Below the pieces are notes generated by a model. The model saw nothing but the letters and a program-made list of their open reading frames with translations, had not been told where the DNA came from and ran no database searches. Positions 51,619 to 61,183 of a DNA stretch of 64,000 nucleotides are shown in pieces; the first letter of the stretch is position 1, and every line of letters starts with the position of its first letter. Origin of the DNA: Variovorax sp. 770b2 (GTDB lineage Bacteria > Pseudomonadota > Gammaproteobacteria > Burkholderiales > Burkholderiaceae_C); the NCBI RefSeq assembly GCF_900115685.1, contig NZ_FOXJ01000002.1, positions 496,001 through 560,000 on the forward strand, in the 5' to 3' direction. The position numbers were made by a program, and so were the translations under genes.

Positions 51619-52653
51619 TCACTGCAGCACGAACCGGTCCCGCTGCGCCTGCGCGCATTCACCCATCACGTTCAACGCGCGCGATACCGCGGGCGTGCCG
51701 ATCACGAAGGGATTCGCCGCGCCCGCTGGCTGCTGCCGCAGCGCAGCCAGCTTGCCTTGCGAGCCGTCGTAGCCCGAGTGGTTCGACACCAGCACATCGA
51801 TCTTCTGCGCCTCGGCCACCGTGCCCATGCGCCGCGTCGCATCGATGTAGCTCCCCAGCCGCGGCACGTTCTTGCCGAAGTTGAAGGCCGTGCCGCCCCA
51901 GAGCATCGCTCGGTGCTTCTGGCCATCGGCGGTCACGTCGAACACCGGAGAGATGGTGCCCATGGTGTGGCCCGGCGTGATGTACAGCGTGACGGTGGTG
52001 TCGCCGAGCGTGAGGCGGTCGCCGTCTTTCACCGACATGTCGCCCGCACCGCGTTTGGGCGGTGCGCCCCAGACCGGCGTCGCGAATTCGAGCTTCGTCT
52101 CGGTCATCGTCCAGTCGGCTTCGCTCATCACCACGCGGGCGCGGTATTTCTGCGCGAGGTACGGCGCGCCGCCGTAGTGGTCGCCGTGGCCGTGCGTGAC
52201 GACCACGTACTTGATCTGCGCCGGGTCCAGGCCCAGCCTGCGCATGCCGCCCTCGATGAGCGCGGCGGCTTCCATCTGGTTGTTGAGCGCATCGATGAGG
52301 ATGATGCCGTCCGAGGTCTTGATCGCCCACGCGCTCACCCAGTCGGCGCCCACGAAGTAGAGGTTGTCGAAGGCCTTGCCCGGCGGCGGCGCGGGCTTGT
52401 CGATGAGTGCCCTGAGGCCTTTGTCGAGCTCGGCCTGCGGCGGCTGCGCGGCGGGCGCGGGCTTGCAAAGGGCCAGGAGCGGCGCGAGGTCGGTGCCCGC
52501 ATCGCGTGTGGCCGCGGCAACGTGCGCGGCGATGGTGGCTTCGGAGGGCGGCTGCTGCGCCGGTGTCTGCGCGCAGCCCTGGATGAAAGCGGCAACCGCT
52601 GCCAGGGCGGTTGTCTTCAGCAGCAGGGTGCGTGGGTTCTTGCGGAATGCCAT
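51619..52653 (-). CDS. Metallo-beta-lactamase-fold lipoprotein, B3-like
   Basis: 344 residues from ATG 52653, preferred because GGAG lies 6 nt upstream; ATG 52665 is also in frame. The signal ends AAFIQGC, a probable lipobox. Zinc-site motifs are THGHGDHYGG, PGHTMGTISP and SNHSGYD. The order is that of subclass B3 enzymes, but beta-lactam hydrolysis is only one activity of this fold. It should be anchored in the envelope. Not adjacent to any AmpR-like regulator. Confidence 0.82.
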   Translation of the reverse strand: MAFRKNPRTLLLKTTALAAVAAFIQGCAQTPAQQPPSEATIAAHVAAATRDAGTDLAPLLALCKPAPAAQPPQAELDKGLRALIDKPAPPPGKAFDNLYFVGADWVSAWAIKTSDGIILIDALNNQMEAAALIEGGMRRLGLDPAQIKYVVVTHGHGDHYGGAPYLAQKYRARVVMSEADWTMTETKLEFATPVWGAPPKRGAGDMSVKDGDRLTLGDTTVTLYITPGHTMGTISPVFDVTADGQKHRAMLWGGTAFNFGKNVPRLGSYIDATRRMGTVAEAQKIDVLVSNHSGYDGSQGKLAALRQQPAGAANPFVIGTPAVSRALNVMGECAQAQRDRFVLQ

Positions 52654-52713
52654 CGGTGTCTCCATGCCGTCGTCGCGGCCCGTTGTGGAAACACCATTCT
52701 GCGACGCGAAGGC

Positions 52714-53691
52714 TTATTCGATGGTCGCGCCCGAGGCTTGCACGATGCCCTTCCACTTCTCGTAGTCGGTCTTCAGCAGCGCGCCGAACTGCTCGGGCGT
52801 CATGCTCTCGGGTTCGGCGCCCTGGCCGATGATGGCGGCCTTCATCTCGGGCGTGGCCAGGAGCTTGTTGACCTCGGTGTTCAGCGTGGCGACGATGTCC
52901 TTGGGCGTATTGGCCGGCACGAAGATGCCGTACCAGGTGCTCACGTCGAAGCCCTTGTAGCCGAGCTCGGCGACGGTGGGCGTCTCGGGCAGCGAGGTGC
53001 TGCGCTTGGCGGACGTGACCGCCAGCGGGCGCAGCTTGCCGGCCTTGATCTGCGCCATGGCAGAGGGCACCGACGACACCATCAGGTCGACGTTGCCTGC
53101 CAGCACGTCCATCATGGCCGCGTTGGAGCCCTTGTAGGGCACGTGGCGCATCTTGATCTTGGCGGCGCTGTTGAAGATCTCGCCGGCCAGGTGGATGGTG
53201 GTGCCGTTGCCGGGCGAGCCGTAGGTGATGGTGTCGGGCGCGGCGCGCGCGGCCTTCACCACGTCGTCCAGCGTCTTGAACTTCGAATTGGCCTGCGTGA
53301 CGATCACCACCGGCGTGTAGGCCACGTGGGCCACGGCCGTGAGGTCCTTCACCGGGTTGTAGCTCAGGTTCTTGTAGAGCCAGGGCGCGACGACCATGTT
53401 GTCCTTCTGGCCCATCACGATGTCGTAGCCCGTGGGCGCGGCGCGCGCCGCTTCGGCGATGCCGATGGTGCCGCCGGCGCCGCCGCGGTTGTCGGGCACC
53501 ACGGTCCAGTGGTTGGCCTCGGCGAGCTTCTGCGCGACCAGGCGCGCCAGGATGTCGGTGCCGCCGCCGGGCGGGAAGGGCACGATCATGCGGATGGGCT
53601 TGGTGGGGTAGCTCTGCGCGTGCACGGCCGTGGCGAACGCGAGGGGGAGTGCCAGCGCAAGGGCCAGCGTGCGGGTGAGTTTGCGGATCAT
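52714..53691 (-). CDS. Bug-family periplasmic substrate-binding protein
   Basis: 325 residues; signal peptide ends FATAVHAQ, then YPTKPIRMIVPFPPGGGTD and VPDNRGGAGGTIGIAEAA. The standard Bug loop is complete. Same strand as and 60 nt upstream of the MBL-fold lipoprotein gene, so possibly cotranscribed; divergent from the VOC gene. Ligand unknown. Confidence 0.9.
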   Translation of the reverse strand: MIRKLTRTLALALALPLAFATAVHAQSYPTKPIRMIVPFPPGGGTDILARLVAQKLAEANHWTVVPDNRGGAGGTIGIAEAARAAPTGYDIVMGQKDNMVVAPWLYKNLSYNPVKDLTAVAHVAYTPVVIVTQANSKFKTLDDVVKAARAAPDTITYGSPGNGTTIHLAGEIFNSAAKIKMRHVPYKGSNAAMMDVLAGNVDLMVSSVPSAMAQIKAGKLRPLAVTSAKRSTSLPETPTVAELGYKGFDVSTWYGIFVPANTPKDIVATLNTEVNKLLATPEMKAAIIGQGAEPESMTPEQFGALLKTDYEKWKGIVQASGATIE

Positions 53692-53893
53692 GGGTTTGTC
53701 TCTTTGTCGGATCGAGGCGGGTTGCAGCAGTGGCGTGGAGGTCTTTTGGCCTCACTGCACCGAGGGTGCAGTGTGCCGGAAGTGGCGCGGCGCTGTTTTC
53801 GTGGTTCGCGATGGGTCCCGTATCAGACGGCGGCGACTTGACAGGGCCGGTCGGGCGTCGAACATGAAATGTCGATCAACACAGGAGACAACC

Positions 53894-54271
53894 ATGCTCG
53901 GAAACATCGATGCGACGGCCAACCTCGCGGTGAAAGACCTCGCGGTGGCCCGCCGCTTCTACGAAGACACGCTGGGCCTCGCCCAGGTCGACGCGGAGGG
54001 CGACGAAGTCGTCGTCTACCGCAGTGGCAACACGCGCATCAACGTGTACCGCTCCGAATTCGCCGGCACCAACCAGGCAACGGCCGTGACCTGGCAGGTC
54101 GGCGCGGACATCGGGCGCCTCGCCGCGGCGCTCAAGGCCAAGGGCGTGCGCTTCGAGCACTACGACATGCCCGAGACGAAACTCGAAGGCGACCTCCATG
54201 TCATGGGCGACATGAAGGTCGCGTGGTTCAAGGACCCCGATGGGAACATCCTGAACCTGATCAACGGCTGA
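53894..54271 (+). CDS. VOC-family (glyoxalase/bleomycin-resistance-like) protein
   Basis: 125 residues from ATG 53894 with AGGAGA upstream. One vicinal-oxygen-chelate domain: TANLAVKDLAVARRFYEDTLGL at the start and MKVAWFKDPDGNILNLING at the end, with likely metal ligands late in the second half (FEHYDMP, HVMGD). Substrate unknown. Convergent with sodB with only 4 nt between stops. Confidence 0.88.
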   Translation: MLGNIDATANLAVKDLAVARRFYEDTLGLAQVDAEGDEVVVYRSGNTRINVYRSEFAGTNQATAVTWQVGADIGRLAAALKAKGVRFEHYDMPETKLEGDLHVMGDMKVAWFKDPDGNILNLING

Positions 54272-54275
54272 TCGA

Positions 54276-54857
54276 TCAGCCGAAGTTCTTGGCGACGAAG
54301 TCCCAGTTCACCAGCTTGGCCAGGAAGGTCTCGACGAACTTCGGGCGCAGGTTGCGGTAGTCGATGTAGTAGGCGTGTTCCCAGACGTCGACGGTCAGCA
54401 GCGCGGTGTCCGCGGTCGTCAGCGGCGTGCCGGCGGCGCCGGTGTTCACGATGTCCACCGAGCCATCGGCCTTCTTCACGAGCCACGTCCAGCCCGAACC
54501 GAAGTTGCCGACAGCCGACTTCACGAAGGCTTCCTTGAAGGCGTCGTAGCTGCCCCACTTGGCATCGATGGCCTTGGCCAACGCACCGGTCGGAGCACCG
54601 CCGCCCTGGGGCTTCATGCAGTTCCAGAAGAAGGTGTGGTTCCAGATCTGGGCGGCGTTGTTGTAGATGCCGCCGCTGGCCTTCTTGATGATCTCTTCCA
54701 GCGTGAGGGCTTCGAACTCGGTGCCCTTCTGCAGGTTGTTGAGGTTCACGACGTAGGCGTTGTGGTGCTTGCCGTAGTGGTACTCGAGGGTCTCTTGCGA
54801 GTACTCGGGTGCCAGCGCGTCCAGGGCGTAGGGCAGGGGTGGGAGCTTGTGTTCCAT
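54276..54857 (-). CDS. sodB: Superoxide dismutase, Fe/Mn family (iron type)
   Basis: 193 residues: opens KLPPLPYALDALAPEYSQETLEYHYGKHHNAYV (metal His 27 region), QIWNHTFFWNCMKPQ, and DVWEHAYYIDYRN with metal ligands Asp and His. Gln in AAQIWNHTFFW and length are the SodB (iron) pattern. Converts superoxide to peroxide and oxygen in the cytoplasm. Same strand as and 41 nt downstream of the SufR-like gene, so they may be coregulated. Confidence 0.95.
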   Translation of the reverse strand: MEHKLPPLPYALDALAPEYSQETLEYHYGKHHNAYVVNLNNLQKGTEFEALTLEEIIKKASGGIYNNAAQIWNHTFFWNCMKPQGGGAPTGALAKAIDAKWGSYDAFKEAFVKSAVGNFGSGWTWLVKKADGSVDIVNTGAAGTPLTTADTALLTVDVWEHAYYIDYRNLRPKFVETFLAKLVNWDFVAKNFG

Positions 54858-54898
54858 CGTGGTTCCTTTGGGGTTGTGGGTAAATCGTTGTTCAGTGT

Positions 54899-55570
54899 TC
54901 AGGCGCGCGGCTTCGGGCTGACCTGGTAGGCGCAGCGCCGCGCGCCTGCGAGCACGTGCTCGACGCGGCTGACGGTCACTTCGGGCCCCAGCACTTCGTC
55001 GAAGAGTTGCAGTTCGCTGCGGCAAAAGCCCGTGCAGGCCTGCGCCGCGGTGCAGATGGGGCAGTGGTTCTCGATGAAGAGAAAGCCGTCGCCCTCGGGC
55101 CGGAACTCGGCCATGTAGCCCTCGCGGCTGCGAATTTCTGCAAGCCGCTCCAGCCGCGTCTTCAGGCTGCGCGCGCCGCGCATGGCCTCGGTGTAGTTGG
55201 CGCGCATGGTGTTCTCGCGTGCATCGATCAGCTGGTCCATGCCCTTCTCGCCGAACACGCTGATCACGGCGCTGATCATCTGCACCGTCATCTCGGCGTG
55301 CGTGTCGGGAAAGCGCTTGTGGCCCTCGCCGGTGAGACGCCAGATCTGCGTCGGCCGGCCGCGGCCGCTCGGGCGGCTCTCCGCATCGACCAGGCCCTCG
55401 GTCTCCAGCTTGGCCATCTGCTGGCGCACCGCTTCCACCGTGACGCCCAGCACCTTGGCGATGTCGGGAATGCCGAGCGCGCCGCGGGTCTTGAGCGTGG
55501 AGAGGATGCGGTCTGCCGGCTGGTGCGGCTGCCAGGCGGGCACGGTCGGTTTCGTGGGGCGTGTGTGCAT
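54899..55570 (-). CDS. SufR-like iron-sulfur-type transcriptional regulator
   Basis: 223 residues from ATG 55570 (a GTG at 55621 is also in frame). N-terminal winged helix (about 20-85: DIAKVLGVTVEAVRQQMAKLETEGLVD). C-terminal region has ENHCPICTAAQACTGFC: four cysteines in 15 residues, as in SufR-type regulators that hold an Fe-S cluster. It lies directly upstream of sodB, fitting an oxidative-stress or iron-status role. Direct repeats at 55585 in front of the gene are a candidate site. Confidence 0.8.
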   Translation of the reverse strand: MHTRPTKPTVPAWQPHQPADRILSTLKTRGALGIPDIAKVLGVTVEAVRQQMAKLETEGLVDAESRPSGRGRPTQIWRLTGEGHKRFPDTHAEMTVQMISAVISVFGEKGMDQLIDARENTMRANYTEAMRGARSLKTRLERLAEIRSREGYMAEFRPEGDGFLFIENHCPICTAAQACTGFCRSELQLFDEVLGPEVTVSRVEHVLAGARRCAYQVSPKPRA

Positions 55571-55584
55571 GGGCGGGTTGCCAT

Positions 55585-55613
55585 TTATCAGGCAATTGCT
55601 TTGATTATTAGGC
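55585..55613. promoter_or_regulatory. Direct repeats upstream of the SufR-like gene
   Basis: TTATCAGGC (55585-55593) and TTATTAGGC (55605-55613), exactly 20 bp apart (two helical turns), differing at one base. They flank CAATTG. They are 15-43 bp upstream of the SufR-like ATG, suggesting autoregulation. Confidence 0.45.
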
Positions 55614-55683
55614 GAGGCCACCTGCGCTGTCGAGGCCAGCGCCGCAATGACCCCGGCACGCAGGGGCCATCCGGCCGCGCGTT

Positions 55684-55700
55684 TTTACGCTTTCTTTATG
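55684..55700 (+). promoter_or_regulatory. KdpE-like binding site upstream of the kdp locus
   Basis: TTTACG-N5-TTTATG, followed by CGCCCCC. The E. coli KdpE site is TTTATA-N5-TTTACA followed by a C-rich tract, so both the direct repeats and the spacing agree. 82 bp upstream of the first kdp small gene. The remainder of the 55623-55781 gap shows no other clear element beyond a short CCCG/CGGG hairpin near 55720. Confidence 0.65.
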
Positions 55701-55781
55701 CGCCCCCACCGACTCTGTTCCCCGTTTTTACGGGCGTCTGCCGAGACTGAAGGCCTTGTGTTTCGCTCCAGGAGCAATTGA

Positions 55782-55922
55782 ATGGACATCGTCTGGATGA
55801 GCGCCTTGCTGGCGCTTTGGGTCGTGGTGGCGGCCATGGTCGTCGGGCTGAACAGGCTCGAGGGACCGAACCCGCCGAACGCCGGTCATGCCGGCAACAC
55901 CGGCAACGGAGAAGCATCGTGA
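55782..55922 (+). CDS. Small membrane protein at the head of the kdp operon
   Basis: 46 residues (MDIVWMSALLALWVVVAAMV and a Gly/Asn-rich tail), with AGGAG 7 nt upstream. One membrane span, periplasm-facing tail likely. It overlaps kdpF by 4 nt, so it belongs to the operon. Unnamed; similar short proteins precede kdpF in other Burkholderiales (recollection). Confidence 0.7.
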   Translation: MDIVWMSALLALWVVVAAMVVGLNRLEGPNPPNAGHAGNTGNGEAS

Positions 55923-56017
55923 TCAGCCTCGAAGTCCTCTACGGATTCGGCGCGCTCATCGCCGTGATCCTGTTCGCCTATCTCGTCTTCGCGCTGATCT
56001 GCGCCGAGGAATTCTGA
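55919..56017 (+). CDS. kdpF: Potassium-transporting ATPase subunit F
   Basis: 32 residues from a GTG at 55919 (GTGA overlap with the preceding gene). SLEVLYGFGALIAVILFAYL is the single helix; the end reads LVFALICAEEF, close to the usual KdpF end (Y-L-x-x-AL-LxPExF). It stabilises the KdpABC complex in the inner membrane. The stop is one base before kdpA. Confidence 0.85.
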   Translation: MISLEVLYGFGALIAVILFAYLVFALICAEEF

Positions 56018-56018
56018 A

Positions 56019-57827
56019 ATGACCGCGTCCGCCTGGGGCCTCCTGGCCCTCTTCCTCGCCGCACTCGCCGTGCTGGCCTGGCCCGTCGGCAAGTTCCTCG
56101 CCGCCCTCTGCAACGAGCGCGTGCCGCGCTGGATGCAGCGCGTCGAGGCGCCGCTCTACAAGCTCGCGGGCACCGCCCCCGAGCGTTCGATGAACTGGCG
56201 CACCTATGCGCTGGCGCTGCTGGCCTTCAACCTCCTTGGCGCCATCGTCGTCTACGCGCTGCAGCGCCTGCAGGGCGTGCTGCCGCTGAACCCGGCCGGC
56301 ATGAGCGCGGTGTCGGCCGACTCGGCCTTCAACACCGCGGTGAGCTTCGTCAGCAACACCAACTGGCAGGGCTACGCCGGTGAATCGACCATGAGCTATC
56401 TCACGCAGATGCTCGGCCTCACGGTGCAGAACTTCTTCTCGGCCGCCACCGGCATCGCGGTGGCCTTCGCGCTGGTGCGCGGCTTTGCGCGCCGGGGCGA
56501 CGGTGCCGGCAGCAAAGGCCTGGTCGGCAACTTCTGGGCCGACATCACCCGCGTCACGCTGTGGGTGCTGGTGCCGCTGTCGTTCGTGCTCGCGGTCTTC
56601 TTCGTGGGCCAGGGCGTGATCCAGAACTTCGATGCCTACAAGTCCGTGGACACCGTCGAGACCACCGCCTTCCAGCAGCCCAAGACCGGCGCAGACGGCC
56701 AGGCGCTGAAGGACGAGAAGGGCGCCCCGGTGATGGAAGACGCCACCACGAAGACGCAGACGCTCGCCATGGGCCCGGTCGCTTCGCAGGAAGCCATCAA
56801 GATGATCGGCACCAACGGCGGCGGCTTCTTCAACGCCAACTCGGCGCATCCGTACGAGAACCCGACCGCGCTCAGCAACCTGCTGCAGATGATCGCGATC
56901 TTCCTGATCCCGGCGGCGCTGTGCTTCACCTTCGGCCACGTGGTGGGCGACATGCGCCAGGGCTGGGCCGTGCTCGCGGCGATGACGGTCATGTTCGTCG
57001 TCGCGGTGATGGTGATCACGCCCGCCGAGCAGACCGGCAATCCGCTGTTCGCGTCGCTCGGCGTCGACCAGATGTCCAGCGCCTTGCAGGCCGGCGGCAA
57101 CATGGAAGGCAAGGAAGTGCGCTTCGGCATCGACGCCTCGGCCCTCTTCGCCGTCATCACCACCGCTGCCTCGTGCGGCGCCGTGAATGTCATGCACGAC
57201 TCGCTCACCCCGCTCGGCGGCATGGTGCCCATGGTGCTCATGCAGCTGGGTGAAGTGGTGTTCGGCGGCGTCGGCAGCGGCCTCTACGGCATGCTGATCT
57301 TCGCGATGCTCGCCGTGTTCATCGCGGGTCTCATGATCGGCCGCACGCCCGAGTACCTGGGCAAGAAGATCGAAGTGCGCGAGATGAAGCTCCTCTCCAT
57401 CGCCATCCTGGTCACGCCCATCCTGGTGCTGGCCGGCACCGCGGTGGCGGTGATCGCGGGCGCCGGCAAGGCCGGCATCGCGAACCCCGGCGCGCATGGC
57501 TTCTCGGAAATCCTCTACGCGTTGACCTCTGCCGCCAACAACAACGGCAGCGCCTTCGCGGGCCTCTCGGCCAACACGCCCTTCTACAACGGCCTGCTCG
57601 CGCTGGCCATGTGGCTCGGCCGCTTCGCGATGATCGTGCCGGTGCTGGCCATTGCCGGCTCGCTGGCCGCCAAGAAGCGCCTGCCCGTCACCAGCGGCAC
57701 GCTGCCCACGCACGGCCCGCTGTTCGTCTCTTTGCTGATCGGCACCGTGCTGCTGGTCGGCTTGCTCAACTACGTGCCGGCATTGGCTCTCGGGCCGATC
57801 GTCGAACACCTGGTGCTCTGGAAATAA
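56019..57827 (+). CDS. kdpA: Potassium-transporting ATPase potassium-binding subunit
   Basis: 602 residues, about ten membrane spans. The filter segment GTNGGGFFNANSAHPYENPT and DSAFNTAVSFVSNTNWQGYAGE are diagnostic of KdpA. It is longer than E. coli KdpA (557), mainly from a hydrophilic stretch around residues 215-250 (PKTGADGQALKDEKGAPVM) in a periplasmic loop. Imports K+ for KdpB-driven transport under potassium limitation. Confidence 0.95.
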   Translation: MTASAWGLLALFLAALAVLAWPVGKFLAALCNERVPRWMQRVEAPLYKLAGTAPERSMNWRTYALALLAFNLLGAIVVYALQRLQGVLPLNPAGMSAVSADSAFNTAVSFVSNTNWQGYAGESTMSYLTQMLGLTVQNFFSAATGIAVAFALVRGFARRGDGAGSKGLVGNFWADITRVTLWVLVPLSFVLAVFFVGQGVIQNFDAYKSVDTVETTAFQQPKTGADGQALKDEKGAPVMEDATTKTQTLAMGPVASQEAIKMIGTNGGGFFNANSAHPYENPTALSNLLQMIAIFLIPAALCFTFGHVVGDMRQGWAVLAAMTVMFVVAVMVITPAEQTGNPLFASLGVDQMSSALQAGGNMEGKEVRFGIDASALFAVITTAASCGAVNVMHDSLTPLGGMVPMVLMQLGEVVFGGVGSGLYGMLIFAMLAVFIAGLMIGRTPEYLGKKIEVREMKLLSIAILVTPILVLAGTAVAVIAGAGKAGIANPGAHGFSEILYALTSAANNNGSAFAGLSANTPFYNGLLALAMWLGRFAMIVPVLAIAGSLAAKKRLPVTSGTLPTHGPLFVSLLIGTVLLVGLLNYVPALALGPIVEHLVLWK

Positions 57828-57841
57828 GGAGCATGCAATGA

Positions 57842-57940
57842 GGCTCGCCCCCAGGCTTCGCGCACTTCGTGTCGCTTCGCCAACCCCCTACCGGGGGCAA
57901 CACCAGCGGCCCGGCAAAGCCGGTTCCGCGGTGTTCCTGG
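57842..57940. repeat. Two-hairpin intergenic palindromic repeat, copy C, between kdpA and kdpB
   Basis: Inverted relative to copy A: CCCCCTACCGGGGG, CCGGCAAAGCCGG and a GCGCACTTCGTGTCGC tail. It fills most of the 137-nt gap inside an operon that is normally nearly gapless. ATGCAA occurs on both sides (57833-57838 and 57965-57970), a possible relic of a target duplication. Confidence 0.85.
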
Positions 57941-57964
57941 ACTCCATGTTTCGGAGTAATTGAT

Positions 57965-60058
<2,094 letters not shown>

Positions 60059-60070
60059 GGAGCATTTCTC

Positions 60071-60667
60071 ATGAACAACAATGGCAGCATTTTTCGTCCC
60101 GCAATCGTGCTCTTCGCACTGTTGAGCGCGCTCACCGGGCTCATCTATCCGATGGCCGTCACCGGCGCCGCGAAAGCGGTGTTTCCTAAGGAGGCGGCGG
60201 GCAGCCTGATCGTGCTCGACGGCACCACCGTCGGCTCGAAACTCATCGGGCAGAACTTCAGCGATCCGAAGCACTTCTGGGGCCGTCCGTCGGCCACCGC
60301 GCCGCAGCCCTACAACGCGAGCGCCTCGGGCGGCGCGAACCAGGGCCCGCTCAACCCGGCGCTGACCGATGCGATCAAGGCGCGCGTCGAGGCCCTGCGC
60401 GCCGCGGACCCGGGCAACACCGCGCCTGTGCCCGTAGACCTCGTCACGGCTTCGGCCAGCGGGCTCGATCCGGACATCAGCCCCGCCGCTGCGCAGTACC
60501 AGGCGGCCCGCGTCGCGCGCGTGCGCGGGGTGCCGGTGGAACAGATCAACGCGCTGATCGAGAAGAACACCCAGGGCGCGCTCTGGGGCCTGCTGGGTGA
60601 ATCGCGCGTCAACGTTCTCGCATTGAATCTCGCGCTCGATGCGTCAACTGCTTCGACTGCGCGTTGA
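60071..60667 (+). CDS. kdpC: Potassium-transporting ATPase subunit C
   Basis: 198 residues, one N-terminal span (FRPAIVLFALLSALTGLIYPMAVTG). GSKLIGQNFSDPKHFWGRPSAT, SGLDPDISPAAAQYQAARVA and the end RVNVLALNLALD are the KdpC signatures. Catalytic chaperone that couples KdpA and KdpB. Confidence 0.95.
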   Translation: MNNNGSIFRPAIVLFALLSALTGLIYPMAVTGAAKAVFPKEAAGSLIVLDGTTVGSKLIGQNFSDPKHFWGRPSATAPQPYNASASGGANQGPLNPALTDAIKARVEALRAADPGNTAPVPVDLVTASASGLDPDISPAAAQYQAARVARVRGVPVEQINALIEKNTQGALWGLLGESRVNVLALNLALDASTASTAR

Positions 60668-60677
60668 GGAGAAAACC

Positions 60678-61034
60678 ATGGCCTATGCCGCTTACCGTGA
60701 ACACTCCGGCACGTTGCGAATGCACGCGCCCCTGACCGCCACGAGCCCGTTCTACGTGCTCGATGTCACCGTCTGCTGCGCCGACGCGCTGCGCGTGCGC
60801 CGCAGCATCGCGGGCTGCCCCGATGCGGGCGTCGTGCGCTGCGAGCCGTTGCTGCACGCCCTCTGCTCGCAGGAGAGCGATGCGCCCTGCGTGCGGCTGA
60901 TGATCCGCCTGCCCATCGCCAGCTACGCCGAGGTGCTGCACCGCCTGATCGAGTGCGTGCCCTCCGGCGAGATCGGCCGGCTCGTGAGCTGGCGCGAGCA
61001 CCTGGCACGCTGCGGCCTGCGCGATGGTCACTGA
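60678..61034 (+). CDS. Cysteine-rich hypothetical protein between kdpC and kdpD
   Basis: 118 residues from ATG 60678 with GAGGAG upstream. Nine cysteines in all (VCCADALRV, AGCPDAG, VRCEPLL, HALCSQ, APCVRL, LIECVPS, ARCGL) and no signal peptide, so metal binding or redox sensing is possible. Not a known kdp component. 10 nt after kdpC and overlapping the next small gene, so part of the operon. Confidence 0.65.
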   Translation: MAYAAYREHSGTLRMHAPLTATSPFYVLDVTVCCADALRVRRSIAGCPDAGVVRCEPLLHALCSQESDAPCVRLMIRLPIASYAEVLHRLIECVPSGEIGRLVSWREHLARCGLRDGH

Positions 61035-61158
61035 TCTCTTTCATGCGCTGCTGGCGCTCGCGGCGCTGTTCGTGCCGCTGGGTTTTGCCTGGTGGGTGCT
61101 CTCGCGCACCGCGCGACGGCACGAGGCCAGGCGCCGCAAGGGCGGCCCGATGCGATAA
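61024..61158 (+). CDS. Small membrane protein before kdpD
   Basis: 44 residues from ATG 61024, overlapping the previous gene by 11 nt. One span (FHALLALAALFVPLGFAWWVL) and a highly basic cytoplasmic tail (RTARRHEARRRKGGPMR). 25 nt before kdpD. Unnamed; its place suggests a role in Kdp assembly or sensing. Confidence 0.6.
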   Translation: MVTDLFHALLALAALFVPLGFAWWVLSRTARRHEARRRKGGPMR

Positions 61159-61183
61159 CCTGCGCAGCCATCCGACCTCCTCC

